DNA of 64,000 nucleotides from JABJGO01 sp963921245 (GTDB lineage Bacteria > Pseudomonadota > Alphaproteobacteria > Rhodospirillales > Casp-alpha2): contig CAWUEY030000001.1 in the NCBI GenBank assembly GCA_963921245.4, positions 1,736,001 through 1,800,000 on the forward strand, given 5' to 3'. The position numbers were made by a program, and so were the translations under genes. This document shows, one piece after another, positions 35,324-43,955 of the stretch. Below the pieces are notes generated by a model that did not search any database, had not been told where the DNA came from, and was given only the letters and a program-made list of their open reading frames with translations. Every line of letters starts with the position of its first letter. Within the stretch, counting starts at the first letter, position 1.

Positions 35324-36451
35324 ATGAAAGAATTTGACGCAAAAGAGATCGTAAAAGAGTACCGCACGGGCCAGATCAGTCGACGAGAGTTCGGCCGAGT
35401 TCTTGGTATGCTCGGTATCGTTGGCATCGGCTCCTCAATGGCACCGGCATCAGGTCAAGCCGCTGAACAGCCCATGGTCTTCACCTGGGCCGGTTATGAC
35501 GACATGAACCTCTATCCTGGCTATGAAGCAAAATACGGGGGCCCGCCGCGGTTTACACTTTGGGGTGACGAAGAAGAAGGTATCACCAAAATGGTGTCCG
35601 GCTTCAAAGCCGATTTGATTTTCCCATGCAGCTATAAAATCCGGAAGTGGAATGAGGCCGGCGTTATTCAGGCGATTGATACGTCTCGCCTGAAAAACTG
35701 GCCAGACATACTGCCCAGTCTCAAAACCATGCCGGGCGTAGTCCAGGATGGAGAGACGGTCTGGGTCCCCGTTGACTGGGGTCAAACCTCCGTTCTGTTC
35801 CGCCGTGATCTGGCCCCGGAGTATATCGGTAACGGTACCTGGGAAATCCTCTGGGATCCGAAGTATCAGGGCCGCATCGGCTTCTTCGACAGCCTCGTCG
35901 ACGGTGTTGCCATCGCCGGAATTATGGCTGGGTTGAAGAACCCCTACGACTATCGTGATCAGGCTGACTTGGATGCTACGCGTGAAAAAATGCGCAGCCT
36001 TATTCCCAATCTGCGGTATTTCTCCAATGACATAACCACCATGGAACAAGGGCTGGCCAGTGGTGAGCTGATCGCCGCCACGCTGTGGAACGACTCATGG
36101 GTCCGCCTGAAGAACGAAGGTATTGATGTCGAATACATGAGCCCGAAAGAAAGTGGTGCGATGACATGGGTTTGTGGGTTTGCGTTAACCGCGGGTGCAG
36201 AAAACGTTGACCAGGCCTACTATTTGATCGATGCCATGCTTGAACCTGAATCCCGTGCCTATGAACTACGCGAATTCGGATTCGGTGGTTCCACCCAGGG
36301 CGGCTTCGATCTGTTGAGCGATGAAGAGCTTGCAGAAGCCGGTTATTCCCGTGACGTGGATGCCGTTCTCGCTTCTGGGTCGTTCCAGGAGGAAATCCAG
36401 AACGAAGAAGGTCTACAGGCCATGTTTGACGAGGTTAAAGCCGGTCTGTAG
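35324..36451 (+). CDS. Polyamine-type ABC transporter substrate-binding protein (PotD-like)
   Basis: About 375 residues from the ATG at 35324, which follows AGGGAGAGAA. A twin-arginine-type export signal is visible (ISRREFGRVLGMLGIVGIGS). The mature part is a PotD/PotF-like type 2 binding fold (VFTWAGYDDMNLYPGY, ADLIFPCSYKIRKWNEAGVI, WVPVDWGQTSVLFRRD). It is the first gene of a four-gene operon with two permeases and an ATPase. The ligand may be spermidine/putrescine or a related amine; this cannot be fixed by sequence alone. Confidence 0.9.
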   Translation: MKEFDAKEIVKEYRTGQISRREFGRVLGMLGIVGIGSSMAPASGQAAEQPMVFTWAGYDDMNLYPGYEAKYGGPPRFTLWGDEEEGITKMVSGFKADLIFPCSYKIRKWNEAGVIQAIDTSRLKNWPDILPSLKTMPGVVQDGETVWVPVDWGQTSVLFRRDLAPEYIGNGTWEILWDPKYQGRIGFFDSLVDGVAIAGIMAGLKNPYDYRDQADLDATREKMRSLIPNLRYFSNDITTMEQGLASGELIAATLWNDSWVRLKNEGIDVEYMSPKESGAMTWVCGFALTAGAENVDQAYYLIDAMLEPESRAYELREFGFGGSTQGGFDLLSDEELAEAGYSRDVDAVLASGSFQEEIQNEEGLQAMFDEVKAGL

Positions 36452-36476
36452 GGCAGTTTTTGTCTGACATTGCATT

Positions 36477-36505
36477 CCATCACCCCGCTCTGTCGGGGGT
36501 GATGG
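36477..36505 (+). terminator. Stem-loop between binding-protein and permease genes
   Basis: CCATCACCCC (36477-36486) pairs exactly with GGGGTGATGG (36496-36505). Only a short T-rich stretch follows. It probably protects or attenuates the transcript so that the binding protein is made in excess over the permeases. Confidence 0.6.
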
Positions 36506-36694
36506 TTTGTGTCGCACCGACCATCTCAAATTACATGGATGGCATTTGTCGCAGAAATGTGGCAAAGTCCTGATACGTCACGACAAGTTCAACTGGCATT
36601 TAAACTCTGTTGGCAAAGTGCTCTACTGGCAAAAATTAGGGCCGAAAAACAATAAACGTGACACAGGGTACAGGCGATACGGGCAACCAAAACC

Positions 36695-37630
36695 ATGACA
36701 ACCCGAACTATTACTACTCAATCCGTATCGTCACAAACCAAAGCGGAAGAGCCCGGCTGGCTAACCAGACTGTTCATGCGCAATGAAAATGCGCGTGGCT
36801 ATGCCTTACTCAGCCCGACACTGGTGCTTCTCGTTCTTGTGATGCTTATTCCCATCATCTTATTGGTCATGCGAAGTTTCTGGACCCAGTCGGGAATGAT
36901 CCAGACAGCAGATTTTTCCATGATCAACTACGAGATGTTTTTCACGAAAAAAATCTATCCCTATATTTTGGGTAAATCTTTACTGATTTCCGGTGCGGTG
37001 ACCGTTGCCACGTTGTTACTGGCATATCCGGCAGCCTATTTTGTCGCGTTTCACGTCAAGAAGAACAAGCTTATCTGGCTCATTTTGATCACGGTGCCAT
37101 TCTGGACAAGCTATCTGCTTCGGGTTTTTGCCTGGAAACTGATGCTCGGATACAACGGTGTGATCAATTCAGGCTTGATGTTCACCGGCATCATTGACGA
37201 ACCGCTGAGTTTCCTGCTTCACAATGTGAATGCGGTTGTGCTCACCCTGGCGCATGCCTGGGCGGCGTTCGCCATTCTGCCAATTTATGTGTCTCTGGAG
37301 AAAATCGACAAATCCCTTCTCGAAGCAGCGGCCGATCTTGGCGAAGGTCCCGTGCGCAGCTTCTTGCGGGTAACTCTGCCTCTTTCCATGCCTGGCGTGA
37401 TTGCGGCCTCCCTGTTGGTCTTTATTCCGACGGTGGGTGATTATGTAACCCCCAAACTGGTGGGTGGTAGTAGCGGTATCATGATCGGTAATCTGATCAC
37501 CAATATGTTCGGTCGCGGGAACAACTGGCCCATGGGATCGGCGATCTCCGTCGTTATGATGATTTCAATCACCATCGTTGTGTGTCTGTATCTGTGGTTT
37601 ATCCACAAGGTCAAAAGGCGAACGGCATAG
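36695..37630 (+). CDS. ABC transporter permease (PotB-like)
   Basis: 311 residues with about six membrane helices (first: YALLSPTLVLLVLVMLIPII) and the EAA cytoplasmic loop (EAAADLGEGPVRSFLRVTLP) that contacts the ATPase. It resembles PotB/PotH of polyamine importers. It follows the binding-protein gene after a 243-base gap containing a stem-loop, and its stop lies 14 bases before the next permease start. The ATG at 36695 fits the usual N-terminal cytoplasmic extension. Confidence 0.9.
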   Translation: MTTRTITTQSVSSQTKAEEPGWLTRLFMRNENARGYALLSPTLVLLVLVMLIPIILLVMRSFWTQSGMIQTADFSMINYEMFFTKKIYPYILGKSLLISGAVTVATLLLAYPAAYFVAFHVKKNKLIWLILITVPFWTSYLLRVFAWKLMLGYNGVINSGLMFTGIIDEPLSFLLHNVNAVVLTLAHAWAAFAILPIYVSLEKIDKSLLEAAADLGEGPVRSFLRVTLPLSMPGVIAASLLVFIPTVGDYVTPKLVGGSSGIMIGNLITNMFGRGNNWPMGSAISVVMMISITIVVCLYLWFIHKVKRRTA

Positions 37631-37644
37631 GCGGAGGTAGCGAC

Positions 37645-38448
37645 ATGGGTAAAATGAGACTCGGCCCTCTTGGTATTTACACCGTATTGTACCTTGCCTT
37701 TTTGTACATACCGGTACTGTTCATCCCGCTGTTTTCGTTCAATGATTCCATTTATATTGCATTCCCGTTGAAGGGTTTCACCCTGCAACACTACGTTGAA
37801 ATGGTGAATCGGGAACCGTTGATCAACGCTCTCTTCAATAGTCTGAAAGTCGGTGCGGTGGTTTCCGTGGTCAGCACCATTTTCGGTATGCTGGCGGCGA
37901 AGGCGTTTACTAAGTACCGCCTGCCGGGAACAAACGCACTGACAGCGTTTATTTCCATTCCGTTGGTGATTCCCCTGATTATCCTGGGCATCTCACTGCT
38001 GACCGTTTTAAAAGCCGTCGATGTTCCGCTTTCCCTGTTCACAATCGGTTTGTCGCATACGGTGATTTGTGTACCGTTTTCCATGTTCGTTCTGATTTCG
38101 AGGCTGGAAGGCTTCGACAAGAGCATGGAGGAGGCAGCACAGGATCTGGGCGAAACACCGTGGATGACATTCTGGCGGGTGACATTCCCACTGGCCATGC
38201 CAGGCATTATTGCTAGCCTCCTGCTGTGCTTCACCATTTCATTCGATGAATTCATCCTGGCCTTTTTCCTCGGCTCGGACGAGCCGACACTGCCACTCTA
38301 CATGTGGAGCCAGTTACGTTTTCCGGCGAAACTGCCGAGCGTTCTGGCATTGGGTGCGGTTATTTTCATCACCTCATTTATCGTTGTCTGTTTTGCTGAG
38401 TGGGTTCGCCGCCGCGGCGTCCAGACGCAAACGGGCTCTGCAATATAA
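37645..38448 (+). CDS. ABC transporter permease (PotC-like)
   Basis: 267 residues with about six membrane helices (first: YTVLYLAFLYIPVLFIPLFS) and an EAA loop (EEAAQDLGETPWMTFWRVTF). It pairs with the PotB-like subunit to form the membrane channel. The ATG at 37645 follows GGAGG (37633-37637). The ATPase gene starts 23 bases downstream. Confidence 0.9.
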   Translation: MGKMRLGPLGIYTVLYLAFLYIPVLFIPLFSFNDSIYIAFPLKGFTLQHYVEMVNREPLINALFNSLKVGAVVSVVSTIFGMLAAKAFTKYRLPGTNALTAFISIPLVIPLIILGISLLTVLKAVDVPLSLFTIGLSHTVICVPFSMFVLISRLEGFDKSMEEAAQDLGETPWMTFWRVTFPLAMPGIIASLLLCFTISFDEFILAFFLGSDEPTLPLYMWSQLRFPAKLPSVLALGAVIFITSFIVVCFAEWVRRRGVQTQTGSAI

Positions 38449-38471
38449 GGATAAGATATACAGGGAAGAAT

Positions 38472-39572
38472 ATGAGCGACGAATCCTATATCTCCATTCA
38501 GAACATCTCGAAGCACTTTGGCTCGGTCAAGGCATGCGACGAGGTTACGTTCGATATTCGCCAGGGCGAGTTTTTTGCTCTGTTGGGGCCGTCCGGTTGC
38601 GGCAAAACAACATTGTTGCGCATGCTGGCCGGGTTCGAAATTCCCACCTACGGCGAAATCTATATTGATGGGCAGCCGATGTCCCTGATCCCGCCGTACA
38701 AACGTCCAGTGAATATGGTGTTCCAGAGTTACGCCATCTTCCCGCACCTCACAGTGGCGGAAAATATCGCCTTCGGTTTACGCAAGGACAAGCTGCCAAA
38801 AGCTGAACTGGATAAGAAGGTGGATGAAGCCCTGGAAATGATTGCCTTGCCGGGTTACGGCCATCGCGGCGCGGATGAACTTTCCGGGGGTCAGCGGCAG
38901 CGCGTGGCCCTTGCTCGCGCTTTGATCAAAAAACCGAAGGTGTTGTTGCTCGATGAACCTCTCGGTGCACTGGATAAAAAGCTGCGTGAACAGATGCAGC
39001 TGGAATTACGTGACCTTCAGCGGGAGGTGGGCATTACCTTTGTGTTTGTTACTCACGATCAGGAAGAAGCCCTCACCATGTCCGATCGCATTGCTGTAAT
39101 GGCCGAAGGACGAACTTTGGAAATTGAAGCTCCGGCACCTCTCTATGAACGTCCTAAAACGGCGTTCTGCGCAGACTTCCTGGGGACCATGAATTTCTTT
39201 GAAGGATCCATCGACAACATTGGCGATGGTGAGGCCGCCATCAAAACCGGTGATATGGGCACCATGGTATCCCGTGGCCCCAATATGGATTTCTCATCCG
39301 GTAACGATGTATTGGCCGCCATCCGGCCGGAGAATATCGAAATTGCGTTTGATAAACCGGCAAGCGGTTCTTTTGTTGAAGGCAAGGTTCGCGCCTCGGC
39401 TTTCCTGGGAGACCGTGCGCACGTTTACGTCAACGTCAAAGGCCGCAAGGATCCGGTGCTGACCGCCATGCAAAACCTGGGTGGCGCGGCATCCCGTATG
39501 GGTGACGAAGGCGAACACACGGTTTGGCTGACCTGGTCAGAGGAATCGGTGATTTTGTTGCCGCGGCACTAA
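38472..39572 (+). CDS. ABC transporter ATP-binding protein (PotA-like)
   Basis: 366 residues. Walker A GPSGCGKTT (39-47), signature LSGGQRQRVALARAL, Walker B VLLLDEPLGALD and a switch His in FVFVTHDQEEALT, followed by a TOBE-type regulatory domain (LAAIRPENIEIAF and after). It energises uptake by the two permeases upstream. The ATG at 38472 follows AGGGAAGA. It closes the operon; IS110 sequence follows about 300 bases later. Confidence 0.93.
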   Translation: MSDESYISIQNISKHFGSVKACDEVTFDIRQGEFFALLGPSGCGKTTLLRMLAGFEIPTYGEIYIDGQPMSLIPPYKRPVNMVFQSYAIFPHLTVAENIAFGLRKDKLPKAELDKKVDEALEMIALPGYGHRGADELSGGQRQRVALARALIKKPKVLLLDEPLGALDKKLREQMQLELRDLQREVGITFVFVTHDQEEALTMSDRIAVMAEGRTLEIEAPAPLYERPKTAFCADFLGTMNFFEGSIDNIGDGEAAIKTGDMGTMVSRGPNMDFSSGNDVLAAIRPENIEIAFDKPASGSFVEGKVRASAFLGDRAHVYVNVKGRKDPVLTAMQNLGGAASRMGDEGEHTVWLTWSEESVILLPRH

Positions 39573-39883
39573 AGGTTGCGCCGCGATCAAAAATAAGGAT
39601 GCCTCTTGGCCATTTTTTATGTGGCCGCATGTCAACAGGAGAATGCAAAACGGGGAGATTATCCCGATCTTCACAAGTGTTGCTTTTTGGTCGGCAGCTT
39701 TGAGCGCAACAGGTTTTGTCCGCCGCCAGTGCTCGGGCGTTGGATATGTTGTATGTTGTATGTTGGCTCTATCACCGGTTCGCGTAAGCCTTTTGTTATT
39801 CGTGCCTGTCAGGATGCAGGATCACCAAGTACCGTTTTCGGTGCGTGCTGGTGGATGAGGGCGCTACCTTTTTTTGTCGTCGG
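39573..39883 (-). other. Non-coding flank of the IS110 element (possible guide-RNA region)
   Basis: No coding region is supported. It lies 3' of the IS110 transposase gene. CGGGGAGATTATCCCG near 39650 can form a hairpin, and TATGTTGTATGTTGTATGTT near 39745 is a short tandem repeat. IS110-family elements encode a structured RNA in one non-coding end that guides target choice; in the IS1111 branch it lies downstream of the recombinase. Whether this stretch holds such an RNA, and where the element ends, cannot be decided by eye. Confidence 0.35.
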
Positions 39884-40960
39884 TTATCCCGACCACGCCC
39901 CGCGCGCGGCGCCCTCCATTGGCGCCGGCGACGTTCCCATCGCCCTGCGCCAAAGCTTGATTGCGCGTTTCCTGGCGACGGCGCAGATCGCCTTCTGCGC
40001 AATGTCTGATTTTACAAAATGACGGTTGTAGAGCGCCTTGGCCTCCGCATTGCGCCAAGTCCATTGCCACGCGGCCTCGACCAGGATGGCGCGCAGCCGT
40101 CTCTGGCCCACGGGGCGTAGCTTCGCCCGGACCGGTCCGCCGCCGCTCCGACTGACCACCGGCGCAAGGCCGAGACAGGACGTCACTTCCTCGGGCCGGT
40201 TGAAGCGTTCGGGAGAGAACAGCTCGGCCAGAAAGGTCGATGCGTCGGTCTCGCCAATCCCGGCAATGGAGGTCAAACGCTCGAACCTCGCCGCGTGCAT
40301 TCGCGCCGTCGCGGTCCTGATCCCGGCGTTCAGCGATTTGTCCTCGGCAAGAAGAAACAGATACTCCCGGACCATCGAGGCGAGAGCCAGGCGGTGTTCG
40401 GACGGGAGAGGCAGCGCCGCCAGATCGCCTGCCGCCGCCGACCATGCCCAAAGGCTCTCCGGTTCCGCGATGCCGGAGGCCAGAAGAAAGCCCTTGATCT
40501 TCTGTTTGATCTTGCCACGGCTCTCCGCAACGCGCTTGCGTCGCCTGACGAGCGCGCGGTAGCCTTCCTGCTCGACAGTCGGAATGGCAATGGGACGAAG
40601 CAACCCTCGCGCAAAGTAACTCGCCAGCTTCTCCGCGTCGATCCGGTCCGTCTTGGCGGTCGCGGCATATCCCCTTCGAATGCGCGAGACGGCGAACCCC
40701 CTGCGCCCCAGAACGAGGGCAAGGACAAAACCTGTTGGACCGGACTCGTAGACAACATGTGCAATCCGACATCCGAGGCCAGCGAGTTGCTCAGTCAGCG
40801 CATCCTCGCCGGAGGGGCAGGTGTGCGCCTCAATCAGCCCATCTTCCGGCTCGAACAGCGAAACCGAATATGTCTTCTTGTGAACATCGACGCCCACGAA
40901 AACCGGGCGATCTTCAACAGCGGCGACAAAACGCCAAATACGTGCAGCCTTCCTTGTCAT
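39884..40960 (-). CDS. IS110-family transposase (DEDD recombinase)
   Basis: 358 residues. The N-terminal RuvC-like DEDD domain begins VFVGVDVHKKTYSVSLFEPE, with Glu in HVVYESGPTGFVLA and Asp pair in TAKTDRIDAEKLASYFARG. The C-terminal Transposase_20 domain includes LTSIAGIGETDASTFLAELF and EEVTSCLGLAPVVSRSGGG, with the serine expected for catalysis. It appears complete. The start follows CTCAGGAG, and GAGGTT-GAAA-AACCTC just upstream (about 40974-40989) forms a short hairpin. It separates the ABC operon from a truncated IS5 gene and has higher GC than its surroundings. Confidence 0.92.
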   Translation of the reverse strand: MTRKAARIWRFVAAVEDRPVFVGVDVHKKTYSVSLFEPEDGLIEAHTCPSGEDALTEQLAGLGCRIAHVVYESGPTGFVLALVLGRRGFAVSRIRRGYAATAKTDRIDAEKLASYFARGLLRPIAIPTVEQEGYRALVRRRKRVAESRGKIKQKIKGFLLASGIAEPESLWAWSAAAGDLAALPLPSEHRLALASMVREYLFLLAEDKSLNAGIRTATARMHAARFERLTSIAGIGETDASTFLAELFSPERFNRPEEVTSCLGLAPVVSRSGGGPVRAKLRPVGQRRLRAILVEAAWQWTWRNAEAKALYNRHFVKSDIAQKAICAVARKRAIKLWRRAMGTSPAPMEGAARGAWSG

Positions 40961-41001
40961 GCTGAAAACTCCTGAGGTTGAAAAACCTCGGCAGCGCAGA
41001 C

Positions 41002-41361
41002 CTAAACCACAATGCCGTCCAGCATGGTCTTTTTTTTAACACCATTGGCAGCGATACGGTGGGCTTTGACGCGGCTCACATCAATCATCAGCGGGCTCAA
41101 GTCAGCGGCTTCGTGCGCAAGCGCTTCAAATATTCGCCCGAAAACGCCTGTCGCCGACCAGCGCCTGAAACGATTATACAGCATCTTCGCCGGGCCGTAT
41201 TCGGGCGGAACGTCAGGCCACCGATAGCCACCCTGAAGGCAGTAGATAATGCCGGACAGCACCCGCCGATCATCCACCCGCGCTACCCCTCGCGGATCGT
41301 TCAGCAACAAGGGCCTGAGCTTGTTGAACTGTTCGTCCGAAAGCCAAAAAGTCAAAGACAT
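41002..41361 (-). pseudogene. IS5-family (IS427 group) OrfA, 3' partner lost
   Basis: 119 residues of the DUF4096-type first frame (WLSDEQFNKLRPLLLNDPRG, VARVDDRRVLSGIIYCLQGG). It ends after a run of eight A bases (KKK), the type of site where IS5 elements shift frame into OrfB, but OrfB is absent: the IS110 gene begins about 40 bases on. The element was probably cut by the IS110 insertion or a deletion. It is paralogous to but clearly different from the IS5 copy at 41982-42828. Confidence 0.8.
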
Positions 41362-41413
41362 GAAATTCTCTGTCGTTTCACATCATGAATAATAGTTCCG
41401 TTTATAAGTCTAC

Positions 41414-41984
41414 ACCCTAGTTGTTTAGTCCCGGGGAGTGATGGGTTGGGTTGAGTCTGAATATTTCCGTCTCATTTGTCCAGGTCTTGCAGATGTATTC
41501 GTATGGCGTCAGTCCTTTGAGTGTCTTGAGCCTTCGGGCGAAGTTGTAGGCCATGACGAAGTCGCCGAGGTGGGTTCGCCGCCGGTCGTGAGTGTCGTAG
41601 TGATAGCGTTTGACCGTGGCCTCCTTAAGGGTTCGGTTCATGCGCTCGACCTGAGCGTTGGTCCACGGGTGATTGGGTTTGGTCAGGCGGTGTTCGATCC
41701 CGTGACGTTGGCAGGCGCGGTCAAACGGATGACCGCGCAACATGGCCGTAGGTCCCTTGCGGTTCTTCGGCAAGTCGGCGAACGGGATGCCGTTGTCGGT
41801 GGGTACCGTGTGGATGCGCTAGGGCGCGGGCGCCACCAGGGCGGCGAGAAAAGCCGGTGAGCGCTGTATTGCCGCTCGAACCGCGTGCGGCGGCGTGGCG
41901 GTCGCGTGTAATACCTGTCCCATAGAGCCTCCTTATTAATGATGATATTCAATACACCATCACACCCCGGCACTCGCCACCTAG
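41414..41984 (-). mobile_element. Internally deleted IS481-family element with both ends retained
   Basis: Inverted ends AGTCCCGGGGAGTGATGG (41427-41444) and, inverted, CCATCACACCCCGGCACT (41957-41974) match at 16 of 18 positions, and similarity continues outward to CTAGG on both sides. The element is about 570 bases, roughly half of a full IS481. It abuts the IS5 element at a CTAG. Confidence 0.75.
41417..41923 (-). pseudogene. IS481-family transposase, internal deletion
   Basis: From the ATG at 41923: MGQVLHATATPPHAVRAAIQ and RSPAFLAALV, then a TAG at the junction, then in the same frame IHTVPTDNGIPFADLPKNRK, HPWTNAQVERMNRTLKEATV and the C-terminus SPGLNN. The start and the last third of an integrase-type transposase are joined, with the middle lost along with part of the DDE site. 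A 34-base copy of its terminal sequence lies at 24001-24034. Confidence 0.85.
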
Positions 41985-42002
41985 GCTCAGGACTCATTAA
42001 AT

Positions 42003-42393
42003 TCACCACATGACAATAGCTGCGATACAGATTGCAGAAAAGAAGGTATGTGCGCACCTGTCGTATAGGGTTGCGATGCGGCGCCAGTCCTTGAGCCTTG
42101 CGACCATGTTTTCGATTTTGTGGCGTTGTCTGTACAGGACGGCATCGTAGTCGATCACCTGCCTGTGGCTCTTCTTCGGTGGAATGCAGGGCGGGAGGCC
42201 CTTTTCTTCCAGGGCCTGCCTGAACCAGTCTGCATCGTAACCTTTGTCCGCCAACAGATGCCTGGCGACGGGCATATCATTCACGAGCCGGGCCGCGGCT
42301 AGAGAAGTCACTGACCTGCCCTGCGCTCAGGTAGAACAGACAAGGGCGACCATCCCCGCCGCAGACAGCATGGAGCTTGCTGTTCAGCCCGCC
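42003..42393 (-). pseudogene. IS5-family OrfB (DDE part), frameshifted
   Basis: Starts in the frame overlapping the OrfA stop with GGLNSKLHAVCGGDGRPCLF and YLSAGQVSD, shifts frame near 42310, then continues AARLVNDMPVARHLLADKGY, PPKKSHRQVIDYDAVLYRQR and KIENMVARLKDWRRIATLYD to a stop at 42003. A single-base change near 42305-42315 explains the break. OrfA-OrfB fusion normally occurs by programmed frameshifting, but this second shift is not expected. Confidence 0.7.
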
Positions 42394-42752
42394 TTTTGTG
42401 CGCCCAATGTCTCGGGGAATAGCCCCTTTTTCAGTAGGCTGGATGCCGTGCGGTGAACTTTCAGATGCGTGGCGTCAATCTGAAGCTGTTCAGGAGTATC
42501 GGGGAGAGAGGACAGGGCCCTGAATATCCGATCGAAGATACCCATCCTGCTCCAACGCACAAACCGCTTATAAAGCGTCTTGTGAGGGCCGTACTCCCTG
42601 GGTGCATCGCGCCATTGAAGACCCCGCTTCAGCACATAAATGAAACCGCTCAGAACACGGCGGTCATCAACGCGTGCAACCCCATGCGACAAGGGAAAGT
42701 AAGGCTTCAGCCGAGCAAGTTGCTCATCGCTTAACCAAAACATATCACTCAT
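42384..42752 (-). CDS. IS5-family OrfA
   Basis: 122 residues of the first-frame DUF4096-type protein (MFWLSDEQLARLKPYFPLSH, VARVDDRRVLSGFIYVLKRG, IDATHLKVHRTASSLLKKG). It normally makes the transposase by frameshift fusion with OrfB; with OrfB damaged, the element is probably not autonomous. Confidence 0.85.
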   Translation of the reverse strand: MSDMFWLSDEQLARLKPYFPLSHGVARVDDRRVLSGFIYVLKRGLQWRDAPREYGPHKTLYKRFVRWSRMGIFDRIFRALSSLPDTPEQLQIDATHLKVHRTASSLLKKGLFPETLGAQKAG

Positions 42753-42819
42753 GCCAAACCCGCCTGAAAACAGAAAGGAGAACTATAAGGCAAAAATGTC
42801 TATGAATAATTAAGAGGTC

Positions 42820-43110
42820 ATGAGCCTAAGCAACGCAGTTGCTGCTGAGGCCGCACAGACGGCAGCGGAAACTGCCCGAACCGGGGCCGAGACGGCAAGA
42901 ACGGCCACGGAAACGGCGAGAATTGCCGCCGAGACGGCCCGTGACGATACCCACGCCAATTCACGGCAGCCCGTGCCATCCCCGGTCCGTAAGGGGAACA
43001 GGGGGAGCAGGGGGAACAGGGTGCCCCCGGCTACACCTACTCCAGCTACAGCGGCGGCGGCGGCCAGGGCGCGTCAGGCCGGGGCTGATGAGGCAATGAA
43101 TAAGGATTAA
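42820..43110 (+). pseudogene. Phage-tail-like coil/collagen protein remnant
   Basis: Begins inside the IS5 end. One frame gives heptad-like repeats (AAETARTGAETARTATETAR, then IAAETARDD). A different frame from about 42995 gives collagen-type triplets (GEQGEQGEQGAPGYTYSSYS then GGGGQG) and stops at 43088. Alanine-rich coils followed by Gly-x-y repeats are typical of phage tail fibre and tail-associated proteins. The frame change near 42990 and the missing N-terminus indicate a remnant cut by the IS5 insertion. Confidence 0.45.
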
Positions 43111-43199
43111 GGACTATCAGGACATGAACCAGCAAACCGCAAACCCGCCCGCCGCAGGGCAGACAACCCCCGCAACCATCTCGCCTGCCGCCTGCCACC

Positions 43200-43955
43200 G
43201 TGCCGCCCGATGAGGGAGCCCCGCCGCCGGCAACCCCGGCCTTCGGTGTCATCGAACCCCGCCGTGTGCTGCGCTGTGAGGCCGACATGGACTTCATTCA
43301 CTGCGTGAAGATCGAACCGGATCGTCTCTCCCTCAAGACCTTCGAGGTTGTGGGCGTGCTCGATGAGGATACGGGTGAAGATTTTATGGCGGCACGGCGG
43401 ATCAGGAACATCATCGATGGGTGGACCCCGCTCGGCATCATCTACAACACGCCTCTCGCGGGCGTGCTGGCGCGCGGCGCGCACATGCACGCCAGCCTTG
43501 ACGGCCTCGGGCTGCAGGGCATCGGTGAATACTGCATCGACCTTAAGTCCCCCTGGGGCCTGTTTGAGCGGCTCTATACCAAACAGATGATCACGCTGTC
43601 GTCCACGCTCGGTATGTACGGCCTGCTGCCCGCAGACTCCTATACCGCCACCTACGTCCACAAGGGCAACCGCAATGCGTTTCAGAACCTGAACCGCCTG
43701 TTCACCGTGGCGCAGGTGCGCCTGCCGTTTGTTGATAGTACCATGGAGGACGCCCATATCCGCCTCTACAGCAAAAGACCGCTGCTGCTGGGCAGCAGCA
43801 GCGACACCTTCACCGTGCTTGCGGGCGAGGATATCGAGGCCTATTACCGGGATCTGGAAACCGGCACTGCTTGCGATGGCCAGCCGCATTTGCGGATTGA
43901 GGGCCCGGCGGACATCCCCGCCGGGGGTGACGCCACCTGCACGCTTAGCCTATAG
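43200..43955 (+). CDS. Hypothetical protein, phage-like context
   Basis: 251 residues from a GTG at 43200; not recognised. A proline-rich start (PPDEGAPPPATPAFG) leads into a compact domain (VLRCEADMDFIHCVKIEPDR, DGWTPLGIIYNTPLAGVLAR, GIGEYCIDLKSPWGLFERLY, MITLSSTLGMYGLLPADSYT). No membrane segment. An ATG at 43124 opens MNQQTANPPAAGQTTPATIS in another frame, whose Pro/Ala-rich style continues into this protein as LPPATVPPDE, so the real start may be 43124 with a frameshift near 43180. It lies next to a tail-fibre-like remnant and IS elements; a structural phage protein is possible. Confidence 0.5.
   Translation: MPPDEGAPPPATPAFGVIEPRRVLRCEADMDFIHCVKIEPDRLSLKTFEVVGVLDEDTGEDFMAARRIRNIIDGWTPLGIIYNTPLAGVLARGAHMHASLDGLGLQGIGEYCIDLKSPWGLFERLYTKQMITLSSTLGMYGLLPADSYTATYVHKGNRNAFQNLNRLFTVAQVRLPFVDSTMEDAHIRLYSKRPLLLGSSSDTFTVLAGEDIEAYYRDLETGTACDGQPHLRIEGPADIPAGGDATCTLSL

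Larger units (their letters stand above)
41982..42828 (-). mobile_element. IS5-family (IS427 group) insertion sequence, about 850 bp
   Basis: Terminal inverted repeats TAGGCTCAGGACTC (41982-41995) and, inverted, GAGGTCATGAGCCTA (42814-42828), with TTAA following inside each. It contains OrfA and a damaged OrfB. It lies directly against the IS481 remnant on one side and phage-like sequence on the other. A related end occurs at 24078-24105. Confidence 0.8.

Noticed and set aside
39803..39813. TGCCTGTCAGG in the IS110 flank, matching part of micro-insertion 1
   Set aside because: Only 11 bases match and the hairpin and GAGA parts are absent; likely chance.
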